Assembly (NCBI GenBank): GCA_034620365.1
Contig: JAQGEQ010000014.1
Location: forward strand, 94,689 to 158,688
Source of the DNA: Pegea sp. RAD2-039
Lineage: Eukaryota; Chordata; Thaliacea; Salpida; Salpidae
Reading direction: 5' to 3'
DNA length: 64,000 nt
The number at the start of each line of letters is the position of its first letter. Positions within the stretch are counted from its first letter, which is position 1. This document shows positions 46,101 through 54,615 of this stretch, in pieces. The notes below the pieces were generated by a model. That model saw only the letters and a list, made by a program, of their open reading frames with translations, was not told where the DNA came from and did not search any database. The position numbers and the translations under genes were made by a program.

Positions 46101-48187
46101 GAAGACTCACTTGAGCGTTTTGAGAGGTGATCTACAGCTTCATAGACATTTGTGTCTTCCAGGAAGACATTTTCAGAAGACTTCGAGAGATTATCATAAA
46201 CCCCATCATCTTCAAACATTTGAGGGGGAGGCGGAGGATCAAAGATGTTCTCATGAGATGAGGAGTTTCGAAGACTCGGAAGTGAGATCTTATCTAAATC
46301 CAACGGAAAACATCCAGGGGGGTCTAGGGAGTCTTCTGAGAGCTGATCTGGATTTGGGGCGTCTCCTAAGTAGGCGCTGATCACTTCGTATGTCCCATCG
46401 AATCCGGGGGGCGGTGGGATGTCTTCTATTGGAAGATCTGGGAACGGGATGATGTCTTCTGTGGATGGAAGTCTTGTGAGGATGTTGTCGTAGATCTCCT
46501 CGGATATTTGGGATCGGATGTTGCTAATCTTTGTCAAGATTCTTCTTCTGTGTCCTGAGAAGAAGATCAGGAGAAGATTAAAGGAAGATCAGAAGAAGAT
46601 TAGAAGAAGATCAGAAGAAGATTAGAAGAAGATTAGAAGAAGATTAGAAGAAGATTAGAAGAAGATTAGAAGAAGATTAGAAGAAGATTAGAAGAAGATT
46701 AGAAGAAGATTAGAAGAAGATTAGAAGAAGATTAGAAGAAGATTAGAAGAAGATTAGAAGAAGATTAGAAGAAGATTAGAAGAAGATTAGAAGAAGATTA
46801 GAAGAAGATTAGAAGAAGATTAGAAGAAGATTAGAAGAAGATTAGAAGAAGATTAGAAGAAGATTAGAAGAAGATTAGAAGAAGATTAGAAGAAGATTAG
46901 AAGAAGATTAGAAGAAGATTAGAAGAAGATTAGAAGAAGATTAGAAGAAGATTAGAAGAAGATCAGAAGCAGATCAGAAGAGCAAATGATGGAGAAGAAG
47001 ATTAGAAGAAGATCAGAAGATGACCAGAAGCAGATCAGAAGAGCAAATGATGGAGAAGATTAGAAGAAGATTAGAAGAAGATTAGAAGAAGATTAGAAGA
47101 AGATTAGAAGAAGATTAGAAGAAGATTAGAAGAAGATTAGAAGAAGATTAGAAGAAGATTAGAAGAAGATTAGAAGAAGATTAGAAGAAGATTAGAAGAA
47201 GATTAGAAGAAGATTAGAAGAAGATTAGAAGAAGATTAGAAGATTAGAAGAAGATTAGAAGAAGATTAGAAGAAGATTAGAAGAAGATTAGAAGAAGATT
47301 AGAAGAAGATCAGAAGAAGATTAGAAGAAGATTAGAAGAAGATTAGAAGAAGATTACAAGAAGATTAGAAGAAGATTAGAAGAAGATTAGAAGAAGATTA
47401 GAAGAAGATTAGAAGAAGATTAGAAGAAGATTAGAAGAAGATTAGAAGAAGATTAGAAGAAGATTAGAAGAAGATTAGAAGAAGATTAGAAGAAGATCAG
47501 AAGCAGATCAGAAGAGCAAATGATGGAGAAGAAGATTAGAAGAAGATCAGAAGATGACCAGAAGCAGATCAGAAGAGCAAATGATGGAGAAGATTAGAAG
47601 AAGATCAGAAGATGACCAGAAGCAGATCAGAAGAGCAAATGATGGAGAAGAAGATTAGAAGAAGATCAGAAGAGCAAATGATGGAGAAGAAGATTAGAAG
47701 AAGATCAGAAGATGACCAGAAGCAGATCAGAAGAGCAAATGATGGAGAAGAAAAGAAGATTATGAAAAATGAGAAATTTAAATTTATAAAAATTTTATGA
47801 AAATTCAGAATTTTTAACTTTATGAAAAAAATGAATTTTATGAAAAATTTAATTCTCTTTATAATAAAAGTATTTCAAAACATCTAAATTCAAATTGTTT
47901 ATAATTAATAAATTTAAATATAAATTTTATAAACCCACTTATAATTCTTAGATCATAAATTTATTCAAATTTTCTAAATTTAAAAAATCAAATTTTAAAT
48001 CTTAGAAAATAAATTTAAATAATTTATAGAATCTTTTACCTGGTTTTACAATTCCAATCGAATTTAATTTCTCATCAGTTACATCAATTATATCTTCTAT
48101 CACTTCAAAACCATTTTCATGAAATATTTTTTCATAAAGTTCTTCCAATTTCAATTCACATAAAAATTTATTTATTGAAGTCTCCAT
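28990..48187 (-). CDS. ARAP: ARAP: Arf-GAP with Rho-GAP, ankyrin-like segment, RA and PH domains (complete, 31 exons)
   Basis: ARAPs are PI(3,4,5)P3-dependent ArfGAPs and RhoGAPs that couple membrane traffic to actin and bind Rap/Ras through an RA domain. Thirty-one exons join into one 1590-codon frame with every phase matched: 48040-48187, 46111-46554, 45342-45586, 45183-45206, 44923-45081, 44642-44679, 44459-44555, 44102-44284, 43094-43257, 42964-43044, 42830-42914, 42578-42778, 42412-42500, 41609-41808, 41511-41551, 41399-41461, 41185-41347, 39400-39803, 39241-39346, 37121-37208, 36908-37071, 36636-36848, 36474-36585, 36207-36375, 35312-35869, 34065-34150, 31110-31215, 30991-31061, 30804-30939, 30241-30312, 28990-29052. 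Domain order SAM-PH-PH-ArfGAP-PH-PH-RhoGAP-RA-PH equals human ARAP1-3 (1450-1704 aa). Both GAP arginines are present. Small introns are 45-100 bp; nearly every long one is a tandem array. The last four exons rest on splice phase, not homology. Confidence 0.93.
29120..30150. repeat. 31-bp AT-rich satellite, ARAP intron 30
   Basis: About 33 head-to-tail copies of AGTGAATTATGATAATATAT plus ATAATATATAA, with G/A variants at a few fixed positions. Fills the intron between exons 30 and 31. Confidence 0.96.
30395..30617 (+). repeat. G-tract array (GGGGGATTTTTTTT)n, ARAP intron 29
   Basis: About 15-16 copies of a 13-15 bp unit with four or five Gs followed by ATTTTTTT(T). G-tracts lie on the plus strand, the template of ARAP transcription. 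Stop-free in several frames only because of base composition; not coding. Confidence 0.95.
31385..34036. repeat. 25-bp ATCGAT satellite, ARAP intron 26
   Basis: Just over 100 copies of TATCGATTTATTAATTATTT plus ATATT, period 25, with TTTTT/TAATT variants in the last part. Occupies nearly all of the 2.85-kb intron between exons 26 and 27. Each unit carries TATCGAT. Confidence 0.97.
34213..34850. repeat. 25-bp GTGTTTCCAA minisatellite, ARAP intron 25
   Basis: About 24 copies of GTGTTTCCAATCAGAAAAAC plus TAAAA, period 25, with C/T and G/A variants. Degrades at the right end. Confidence 0.95.
35312..35869 (-). CDS. ARAP: ARAP exon 25: Ras-association domain and start of PH5
   Basis: The largest exon (186 codons). 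After a charged helix (DDDREKERLMLQAKEKM) come the ubiquitin-fold RA strands MMVPIYLGSKDQCSNYKVNL, YSLYEVVNNGDCERVLHHSE and KMWVMPSSNYLVLKQDYI, matching the ARAP pattern ..VYLE.K......V.V...., ..E..E.GELER.LH. The exon ends with the first strands of PH5 (YRKKWTKIQASLKVNDEDK). The acceptor abuts a GATGAAGATCA array. Confidence 0.92.
35872..36200. repeat. GATGAAGATCA minisatellite, ARAP intron 24
   Basis: Irregular 12-18 bp purine-rich units filling the intron between exons 24 and 25; starts two bases from the acceptor. Confidence 0.85.
36207..37208 (-). CDS. ARAP: ARAP exons 20-24: end of PH4 and RhoGAP domain
   Basis: PH4 ends with MLVFREK-TFYFRSDTKSD and ESWFSALRLL across a 49-bp intron. 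RhoGAP starts at GAPIILEKCATFVEQYG and contains the arginine finger GIYRLNG (Arg1071, split from the previous exon at a Gly codon), DVHDVTSALKRWFKSLP, LPELNRITLKVLLNHLN and MTKNNLSIVFGPTL. All catalytic and G-protein-contact blocks (GIYR, K..R.LP, N.M...NL..VFGP) are intact, so Rho GTPase activation is expected. The intron between exons 22 and 23 is 50 bp and carries two TGACGTCA octamers. Confidence 0.93.
37211..39235. repeat. 17-bp minisatellite, ARAP intron 19
   Basis: About 119 copies of GAAGATGAGGATCAGGT, period 17, variable at AGGT/AAGT/AGAT. Occupies the whole 2.03-kb intron between exons 19 and 20, splice site to splice site. Confidence 0.97.
39241..39803 (-). CDS. ARAP: ARAP exons 18-19: PH3 and start of PH4
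   Basis: Exon 18 encodes FQKRLCILESNTLKYFDADK, ISIGMC, RTYLFSADRKEVAVKWMRGL and FHRIGRMSYRSQF; the last block matches the ARAP bridge between PH3 and PH4 (RIGRLPYK). Exon 19 encodes TWQRTWCTLKKKSFNYF and LDLRRIIQL. The acceptor of exon 18 is CTAG at 39805-39804; using the nearer CCAG would break the frame. Confidence 0.92.
39808..41180. repeat. 14/15-bp minisatellite, ARAP intron 17
   Basis: GATCAGAAGATGAA units, same family as in the GLYR1 introns 35 kb away, mixed with shorter GATGAGAA units. Occupies the whole intron between exons 17 and 18. Confidence 0.96.
41185..42778 (-). CDS. ARAP: ARAP exons 12-17: ArfGAP domain and ankyrin-like helices
   Basis: Exon 12 carries the ArfGAP zinc finger C-x2-C-x16-C-x2-C (Cys570, 573, 590, 593: SCADCGSENPDW, IVICKHC). 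The catalytic arginine follows in GIHRELG (Arg598), then VRSLKMDIKIW. Exon 13 gives IGNEVANSFWSANL. Exon 14 gives YVEMHYIKEHRYRG, then DDPLQIYSLIFSGADPNC and the start of TPYLLAKYL completed in the 41-nt exon 15 (short ankyrin-like segment). Exon 17 ends with a basic linker before PH3. All zinc ligands and the arginine are present, so Arf GTPase activation is expected. Confidence 0.93.
41832..42062. repeat. CCTAAGACTAAGAAGACCCC minisatellite, ARAP intron 13
   Basis: About eight irregular copies of AAGACTAAGAAGACCCCAGA with 22-33 bp spacing, next to the acceptor of exon 14. Confidence 0.9.
42830..45586 (-). CDS. ARAP: ARAP exons 3-11: linker, PH1 and PH2
   Basis: Exons 3-5 are a Ser-rich linker (residues about 198-340), including a 24-nt micro-exon at 45183-45206 encoding TNFDQENQ. 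PH1 (residues about 341-446) reads KKKKDGWLLKSGG, then GHWQKRWVVFDGDELKYF, MDISKGIIPISMVNRVQ, KTFIFQAESSDERNIW; the tandem bas-aromatic pattern KRWVVFD and the final Trp are PH hallmarks. PH2 (about 460-552) reads KEGYIKMDGQKIYLATKG, then FPFRTFTFICESEEDKRSW and IEALNDAISESLSDYK. These blocks align with ARAP2 (YSKGIIPLSAIS; SLSDYE). Confidence 0.92.
45590..45960. repeat. GAAGATTTTAAGGATTTTTT minisatellite, ARAP intron 2
   Basis: Irregular 12-22 bp units of GAAGATTTT(AAGGATTTTTT) adjoining the acceptor of exon 3. Confidence 0.9.
46111..48187 (-). CDS. ARAP: ARAP exons 1-2: SAM domain and tyrosine/proline linker
   Basis: Exon 1 (48040-48187) begins METSINKFLCELKLEELYEK and ends GIVKPG. Exon 2 completes the SAM helix with GHRRRILTKI, the signature GH(R/K)(K/R)RIL end of ARAP/SHIP2-binding SAM domains. 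Exon 2 then encodes a linker with four tyrosine motifs (EEIYDNI, GTYEVI, GVYDNL, NVYEAV) and two polyproline runs (DIPPPPGF, FDPPPPPQMF). YDN motifs fit Grb2-type SH2 binding; this is inference. The intron between the exons is 1.5 kb, mostly the 11-bp array. Confidence 0.92.
46556..47760. repeat. 11-bp (GATTAGAAGAA)n minisatellite, ARAP intron 1
   Basis: About 100 copies, period 11, nearly pure over 46575-46960 and 47050-47490. Interrupted by a higher-order cassette (GATCAGAAGCAGATCAGAAG, AGCAAATGATGGAGAAGA) at 46960-47055 and again several times at 47490-47755. Abuts the acceptor of exon 2. Confidence 0.97.
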
Positions 48188-51100
48188 AATTTTTTGTAAA
48201 TATTTTATCTCATAATTTTATATTAAAAAAAACTTAATCTTAAAAATTCTATAAAAAAAAACTCATTAAAAAAAATAACAAAGTTATTTTGAAATAAATA
48301 ATTTCAGTTTTTGTTGATTTAAAAAAACAAAAAAAATACTTTATAAAATTGTAAATCAAACTGAACAAAACGAAAAACTTTTAGTTGTAATAGAAAAAAA
48401 AAACTGCTTCTCTCATTTTTGCTTTACAAATTTGATGACGTCATTAAATCGAGAAGTTTTTAATGTTTCAATTATTAAACTTTCTTTTTCAATGAATTTT
48501 GTTTAATTCATAAAAAATTTATTTAAACTTGAAAAAATTTTTAATCAAAATACAAACAAATTATTTAAAAGTTTAAATATAAATATTTATCCAATTTATT
48601 CAATTTAAGTATTTTGTATCCAAATAAATTTATAATAATTTATAAATAAATGAATTCCAATGAAAAAATTTATATAAAATTTTTTATTTCCTTATTTTGT
48701 ATTTTTTTTTTACGTTTGTAATGTTTCCAAATAAAAAAAATAAATTTAAAAAGAATTTTATTTTTTCCTTTCAATAATAATAAACAAATTATCGAATACA
48801 TTATACAATAATGTATTTTGTAAAACAAAAATTACTTTATTTACAAATATTGAATTTAATTCCAAGAAAAAATGAATTTACCAAAAAAATTCTTTATTCA
48901 AATGTCACAATCAAATTTATTCAGTTGTAAAATTTTCAGTTAAAGTGTTTTTAAGAAGTTTTAAAAACAAATTCTGTTTTAAGTAAACTTAAAAAAGCTC
49001 ATAAAATAATTTTAAAAATAGTTTAAGCAATAAAGTTATTTAATTGCTTTAATATTCGAGATACTTATTATATTTGCAGATAAACAAACTAAAGTTAGAA
49101 ATTGAAATATGTAAACTTCAAGAAGTTTATAATTTGAACAAAAAAGTTTTGAATATTTTATTAGATTTAAAACAAACTTTCTTTAAATATTTTTTTCTAA
49201 TTTTATTTTCACAGATTAAAAAAAACTATTTTTTCAACTTTGGTTTCAACTTTGTATTTTTCAGTTTAGTTTTAAAACAATAAAAAAACAATTAGTAAAA
49301 TTTGGAAGAAAAAACGGTTTTCAGTAAAAAGTTAAGAAAACTGTTTATAAAATTATTTTAATAAATTTATTTCAATTTATAAACAATTTTATAAAAAAAG
49401 ATTTCAATTAAAAACTTTTCATATAAAAAAAAAACTTTTAGAACATTTCAATATAAAATCTGAATCTTTTAAGTTTTAAAAGAATTAATTAGAATAAAAT
49501 TTTTCTCGAAAAAATAAAGCTAAAAAAAGTTCTAACTTTAAAATAAAAATTTTAAACTAATTAATGAAATTGTGCGAGAAAAATTTATCTTTAAACTTTC
49601 TTTAAACTTTTTAAGATAGCAACATGATTAAGATAAAAATTCCAATTTAAAAAAAGATTATTTATAAAAGTGATGAAAAAATAAAAACTTAAGATTTATT
49701 ATTTAGTTTTTATAAAAGTTTTAGATAATTTGTATAGTTTAATAAGATGTAAAATTTTTACTGGTTTCATTTCTAATAAAACTTTAAATAATAAAAACAT
49801 TTTCAGAGTTTAGAGAAGTTAACAAAAATGGCTTTTCCTTTTATTCGATTGATTACATCAATTTCAACATCAGTTTTGTTTCTTATATTTCAAAGTTATG
49901 AAAATAAAATGTAATTTTTTATTCGCGACAAAAAACTTTCTGAGATTTAAAAGTTTTTATCTGCTTATAAAAAATAAACAGAACATTTATGTAGTGATTA
50001 TTCTGAATATTATTTTAAAACAAACTTTTAAAAATTCGTAATAATAAAAAAAAAGACCAAAATATTACAAAAGCAGTTGAAAAACTGCAGTATCAAAAAA
50101 CAAAATAAATAAACAAAAAAATTGACTAATATTTAAACAAATATTCTTAAAAAACATTTCTTAAAATTTAGTAAATCTATTTTCTTAAAAAGAAATCCAC
50201 AATTTAACCACAAATTATTGCTAAAAATACAATTTATTGATATTTAAATGTCAACATTACAACCATAAAAGCTTAAAAACAAAATGCTGACTTTTCTATA
50301 GTTCAAATAATTATTTCTTAAATATATTTTATCTTAATGTTTCAAAATAAATAATATTTAAAAAACCTTTTTTCCGCGGAGACAGTAAAAATATTCAATT
50401 TCAAAACCACATTTTATTCTAAAAAATTTTAATAGAAAATATCTTTAGAATAAAAATAGATTTACAAGAAATAAACATATTACAAGAACATAAAAAAAAT
50501 TTATTTAAATCTAAATTTTTCAAATATTTTAAAATATTTAAACAGTTTTTATAAAACATAACCTAGAAATAGAATTAAACTAGAAAGTTCAAATAAATTA
50601 GTTCTAAAAATGACACAACTTAAAAAAACAAATAATTATTTGAAATAAATTCAGTTCAAGCATATAGCTTCATGACTTAAATGTCAATATGACTAATACA
50701 TGTTTCAAAATATCAACAAAAACCTTCTAAGTATTATAAAAGTATTCTAAAACTGAATTAAACTCTTATTTTAACTTTATTGATTCTTATAAAAGTTTTC
50801 TTTAACTGAAGCTAACCGCTTTTATGTTTAGAGAGTTTAAGTAAAAGTTAAAAATAAACTTTTCTAAATAATTTGTTTGAAATTTGTGTAAACATTAAAT
50901 GCTTTAGCGACTACTAGCGGATGGATTTTTTAAATATTTGAAAATTTTTCAATTTTTAGTATTTTTGAATTATTTTATTCATAGAATATTTTTTGTTTCA
51001 GTTTTCTTAAATATAATTTGATTTCAATAAAGTTCTGTCTTTTGTAGTTTCAAATACAGTTTAAAGTTAAAATTAATTTTACTTTATTCGAATATTTTTG

Positions 51101-52410
51101 AAATATTTAAATTTATTTTTATTTGAAAAATTAAAATTTTGAAACATTTTAAACATAGAGTTTTGGCTAATTTGCATAAATCTAAAAACTCTTACACATA
51201 AAAACAAGATAAAAAAGTTTATAGTTTTATAAAAGTCTTTAATCGTTACAAAATAATCTATTTTTTTGATAAAATAGATGCTAACTTCAACTATTTTAAA
51301 TTATTTGTTATTTACTTTTTATAAATCTTTTATTAAAGTTTTTTCCAGAAAATTTATTTTAGAAGTTAAGAAATAAAAATTATTAAAATGAACTTATTAG
51401 AAAATACAAATTTGGAAATATATTTTCAGCTTCTATTTACTCCAAGTATATTTACTTTTTAGCTTGAATCTCTCAAATTTAAATTGTTTATATAATTAAT
51501 ATAATTGTTTATTATTTATTTTATTTAATTACTTTCATAACTATTTTGTTATTCTAACTGATTCCTCATTTTCAAATTATTTTATACAAACCAAAAAAAT
51601 TTGTTGAAATAATTATATAATAATTTAATTTTATAAAAACTAAGAAATAAAATTTGATTATTTTTAACTTAGAGTTTTTTTAAAATACATAAAACAAAAA
51701 AATTTTTATAAACTGATTAAGAAAAATTTAAATTTTAAAAGATTCCTTTTCAATATTAAATAATTATTTCCAAAAAAAAATTTTTATAAACTGATTAAGA
51801 AAAATTTAAATTTTAAAAGATTCTTTTTCAATATTAACTAATTATTTCCAAAAAAAAATATTTTATAAAAAAATTATCCTAAAAAAACGATTAATTAATT
51901 TTTTAACTTTTTAATAATTTCTGAAAAATATCTGAAAATCTAAATTTACAAATTATAAATTGATTTAAACTTTTGAGTTTCAACTGGAAATAATTTCAAA
52001 AAATCTAAAAATATTTGATAATGTCTTTTAGTGGTTAATTTGGTTTTTTTAAAATAGATATTTAAAACCAATTTATTCTCAATATTTTCATTTATTGATG
52101 TAATTCAAATTTGTTTTTATTATTTTTTAGTAAATTTCAAATTTTTTAACTTTTTGATTTGAAATTTATTTTCTTAATTGATTCTAAAAGTTTTTAAAAT
52201 CTAATATTTTTCAAATAGAAAATAATTGATAAATGTTAATACTAAATTAATAATAATATATATATATAATATATAAAATAATACTATAATATAATAATAA
52301 TAATATGATATATAATAATAATACTAAATTAAGCTTTCAGTAAATTATTTTGTGAAATTTTCGTTTAAATTTTTTACTGAAATTTTTCAGTTTTTTAAAA
52401 ATTAATAAAA
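48188..52410. other. 4.2-kb AT-rich intergenic region
   Basis: About 80% A+T with long poly-A/T runs. It should contain the ARAP promoter (near 48.2-48.4 kb; TGACGTCA at 48436-48443). A 28-codon ORF at 49828-49914 (plus) begins with a hydrophobic, signal-like stretch and ends at a donor-like GTAATT, but nothing follows that I can join. A directly repeated 70-bp block sits at 51705-51770 and 51776-51845. No gene recognised. Confidence 0.45.
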
Positions 52411-52412
52411 GT

Positions 52413-52610
52413 AAATTTGGAAACACTTTACAAAAAAAAACATTTTAAATTTAAATTTGGAAACACTTTACAAAAAAAAACATTTTAAATTTAAATTTGG
52501 AAACATTTTACAAGAAAAAACGTTTTAAATTTTAATTTGGAAACACTTTACAAGAAAAAACATTTTAAATTTAAATTTGGAAACACTTTACAAGAAAAAA
52601 CGTTTTTTTT
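52413..52610. repeat. 40-bp minisatellite with TTGGAAACAC core
   Basis: Five copies, period 40, of AAATTTGGAAACACTTTACA plus AAAAAAAACATTTTAAATTT. Confidence 0.93.
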
Positions 52611-52733
52611 GAAAACTTTAAATTTTTCTAATTTTTTTTAAATAAAAAATTTTACAAAAATTTAAATTTAAAAATTAAAAAAAAAAATTAAAAAATTTGC
52701 GATTATGCAAATTAGAACAAAAAAATAAACAAA

Positions 52734-54353
52734 TTATTCAGTTTCTTCACCATTTGTTCTGACGTCATCATATTTCGAGCTTACTGGCGATGATGACGTC
52801 ATTATCTGAGCGTAATTCAACTTCTCGTCGATTGTGACGTAATCATCTTCGGCGAAGCTGTATGCAAATGACTCTGCGGAAGTCGGGATCTTCTTCGGTC
52901 GATTTGTAGCGATCTGAAGATCATCGATTGTTCCGTACACGTGATCGTCGATGACGTCATGCTCGGTGACGTCATCAGAAGTTGAATCTTCAGCTTTGTT
53001 GCAAGAATCGATGAGAGAAGCGAGATGAGATTTTTTAAAAAGGAAAAAAAGTAAGAAAAAGATGAAGAGACATAAAAGAGTAGATCCAAAGATGATCCCA
53101 AGGATCAGAGGAAGATCAGATGAAGATTTTGGGATCGAATCTTTAGAAGTTTGAAGAATTTTAAGAAGATTTGAACTTAAAACTCCAAAATCAGTCTTAT
53201 TAGATCTTCCAGAGCATTTAGGACACATATTGAATCCACATCGGATGTTGAATCCTTCCAACTTCATCTTCATCTCATCCGTCAAACTACAACTCGAAAT
53301 GATGACGTCATCGTGCTCGAGACAAATACTATAATTGAATTTCGGAGTTCGATTTTCGACAATTTTCAAAATTTGAAGTCGTTGAAGCGGAACGGAAAAA
53401 TTTGGTGAAATTTTTTCGATAAAATTAAAAGATAAATCAACTTCTTCCAAATCTTCTGGAAGACTCTCCAGCTCCTTGATCTTATTTCCTCTCATACTCA
53501 ACTTCTTGAGTGACGTCATCGTCTTCAATGACGTCATCGGGATCGTGGTGAAGTGGTTTTGATCTAATTCGAGTTCGATGAGTTTTTTTGAGTTGAATTT
53601 TGGGATATGATTGAGATTGAAATGAATTAGAGATAGTTTTTGGAGTTTAGGTCCCAAGAAGAGGAGGAGACTCGGAGTTAAATGAGATCTGCTCCCGGAT
53701 TCACCAATCTGAAGAGTCTGAAGATTAGGAGAAGGTCTTGGGAAGATATTAAAGTTAAATTTTGATGATAAATTAAGGAGATTGAGATGTTGGAGTCTGA
53801 AAAGAGATCTGAAAACATTCAAGTGGATGTTGATGATGTAATTGTGTCCCAGATCAAGATACTCGATACTGGATGGGAAGGGATTCTTAGAGATTGATTC
53901 GTATTTGTTGTATGAAAGATAAAGTGTTCTTAGATTCCTGAATCTTTGAAAAGATCTCGCCTCTAATAAGGGTCCCAAAAAGTTCCTTTTTAAAGATAAA
54001 GATTCAATCTTTTCTAACCCTCGATTTAATCTTAAGATCGAGATTTTGTTGTCATCCATCTTGAGATGTTTCAAAGATGAGAAGATCAGGAAGTCGGAGG
54101 AGCGAAGATCAGTGAAGTTGTTCTTCCGGAGGTTGAGGACTCGAAGATGATTCCTCGGAATTCGAGATGAAATCTCAGAGATGTAATTCATCGAGAGATT
54201 TAGACGGATTGTTAGATCTTCTATGTCAGTTGGGAATGAAGTCTTTTGGATGTTGGAGCAATCAGCTGCTCTTTGGAAGCACTTGCATCCATCAGGACAT
54301 CCTTGTATGTCTTCATGGAAGATTAGAAGAAAGATCAAAAGAAGAAAATTCAT
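52734..54353 (-). CDS. Leucine-rich-repeat transmembrane receptor with tyrosine-motif tail, intronless
   Basis: Type I membrane protein of 539 aa in a single exon. A signal peptide (MNFLLLIFLLIFHEDIQG) leads into an LRRNT cap (CPDGCKCFQRAADC). Roughly ten LRRs follow (e.g. LRVLNLRKNNFTDLRSSDF, LRTLYLSYNKYESI, LKKLSMRGNKIKEL, LEEVDLSFNFIEKI). A Cys-rich LRRCT-like end (ICLEHDDVIISSC, FNIRCGFNMCPKC) precedes a transmembrane segment at about 414-439 and a 100-aa cytoplasmic tail. Tail tyrosines lie in HVYGTI (473), DDYVTI (505), LNYAQI (514) and SKYDDV (528). LNYAQI fits the ITIM consensus and SKYDDV is ITIM-like. N-glycosylation sequons are present. Role: probably adhesion or immune-type signalling receptor; the ligand is unknown and no orthologue is named. 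Upstream (54.4 kb) lies a GTGTTTCCAA array. Confidence 0.88.
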   Translation of the reverse strand: MNFLLLIFLLIFHEDIQGCPDGCKCFQRAADCSNIQKTSFPTDIEDLTIRLNLSMNYISEISSRIPRNHLRVLNLRKNNFTDLRSSDFLIFSSLKHLKMDDNKISILRLNRGLEKIESLSLKRNFLGPLLEARSFQRFRNLRTLYLSYNKYESISKNPFPSSIEYLDLGHNYIINIHLNVFRSLFRLQHLNLLNLSSKFNFNIFPRPSPNLQTLQIGESGSRSHLTPSLLLFLGPKLQKLSLIHFNLNHIPKFNSKKLIELELDQNHFTTIPMTSLKTMTSLKKLSMRGNKIKELESLPEDLEEVDLSFNFIEKISPNFSVPLQRLQILKIVENRTPKFNYSICLEHDDVIISSCSLTDEMKMKLEGFNIRCGFNMCPKCSGRSNKTDFGVLSSNLLKILQTSKDSIPKSSSDLPLILGIIFGSTLLCLFIFFLLFFLFKKSHLASLIDSCNKAEDSTSDDVTEHDVIDDHVYGTIDDLQIATNRPKKIPTSAESFAYSFAEDDYVTIDEKLNYAQIMTSSSPVSSKYDDVRTNGEETE

Positions 54354-54404
54354 TTTTTAGAAATTTTTAAAATCTTCTGTCAATCATAATTAAAACTTCA
54401 AAAA

Positions 54405-54615
54405 TTTAAAGTGTTTCCAAACTTATTTCTGAAATTTCAATCTTTAAAAAGTGTTTCCAAACTTATTTCTGAAATTTCAATTTCTGAAAAAGTGTTTCCA
54501 AACTTATTTCTGGAATTTCAATCACTGAAAAAGCGTTTCTAAACTTATTTCTGGAATTTCAATCTTTAAAAAAGCGTTTCCAAACTTATTTGTAAAACTT
54601 CAATCTCTGAAATTT
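54405..54615. repeat. 41-bp minisatellite with GTGTTTCCAA core
   Basis: Five copies of GTGTTTCCAAACTTATTTCT plus GAAATTTCAATCTTTAAAAA just upstream of the LRR gene start. Confidence 0.92.

Noticed and set aside
46087..46380. Plus-strand 97-aa ORF
   Set aside because: Antisense shadow of ARAP exon 2.
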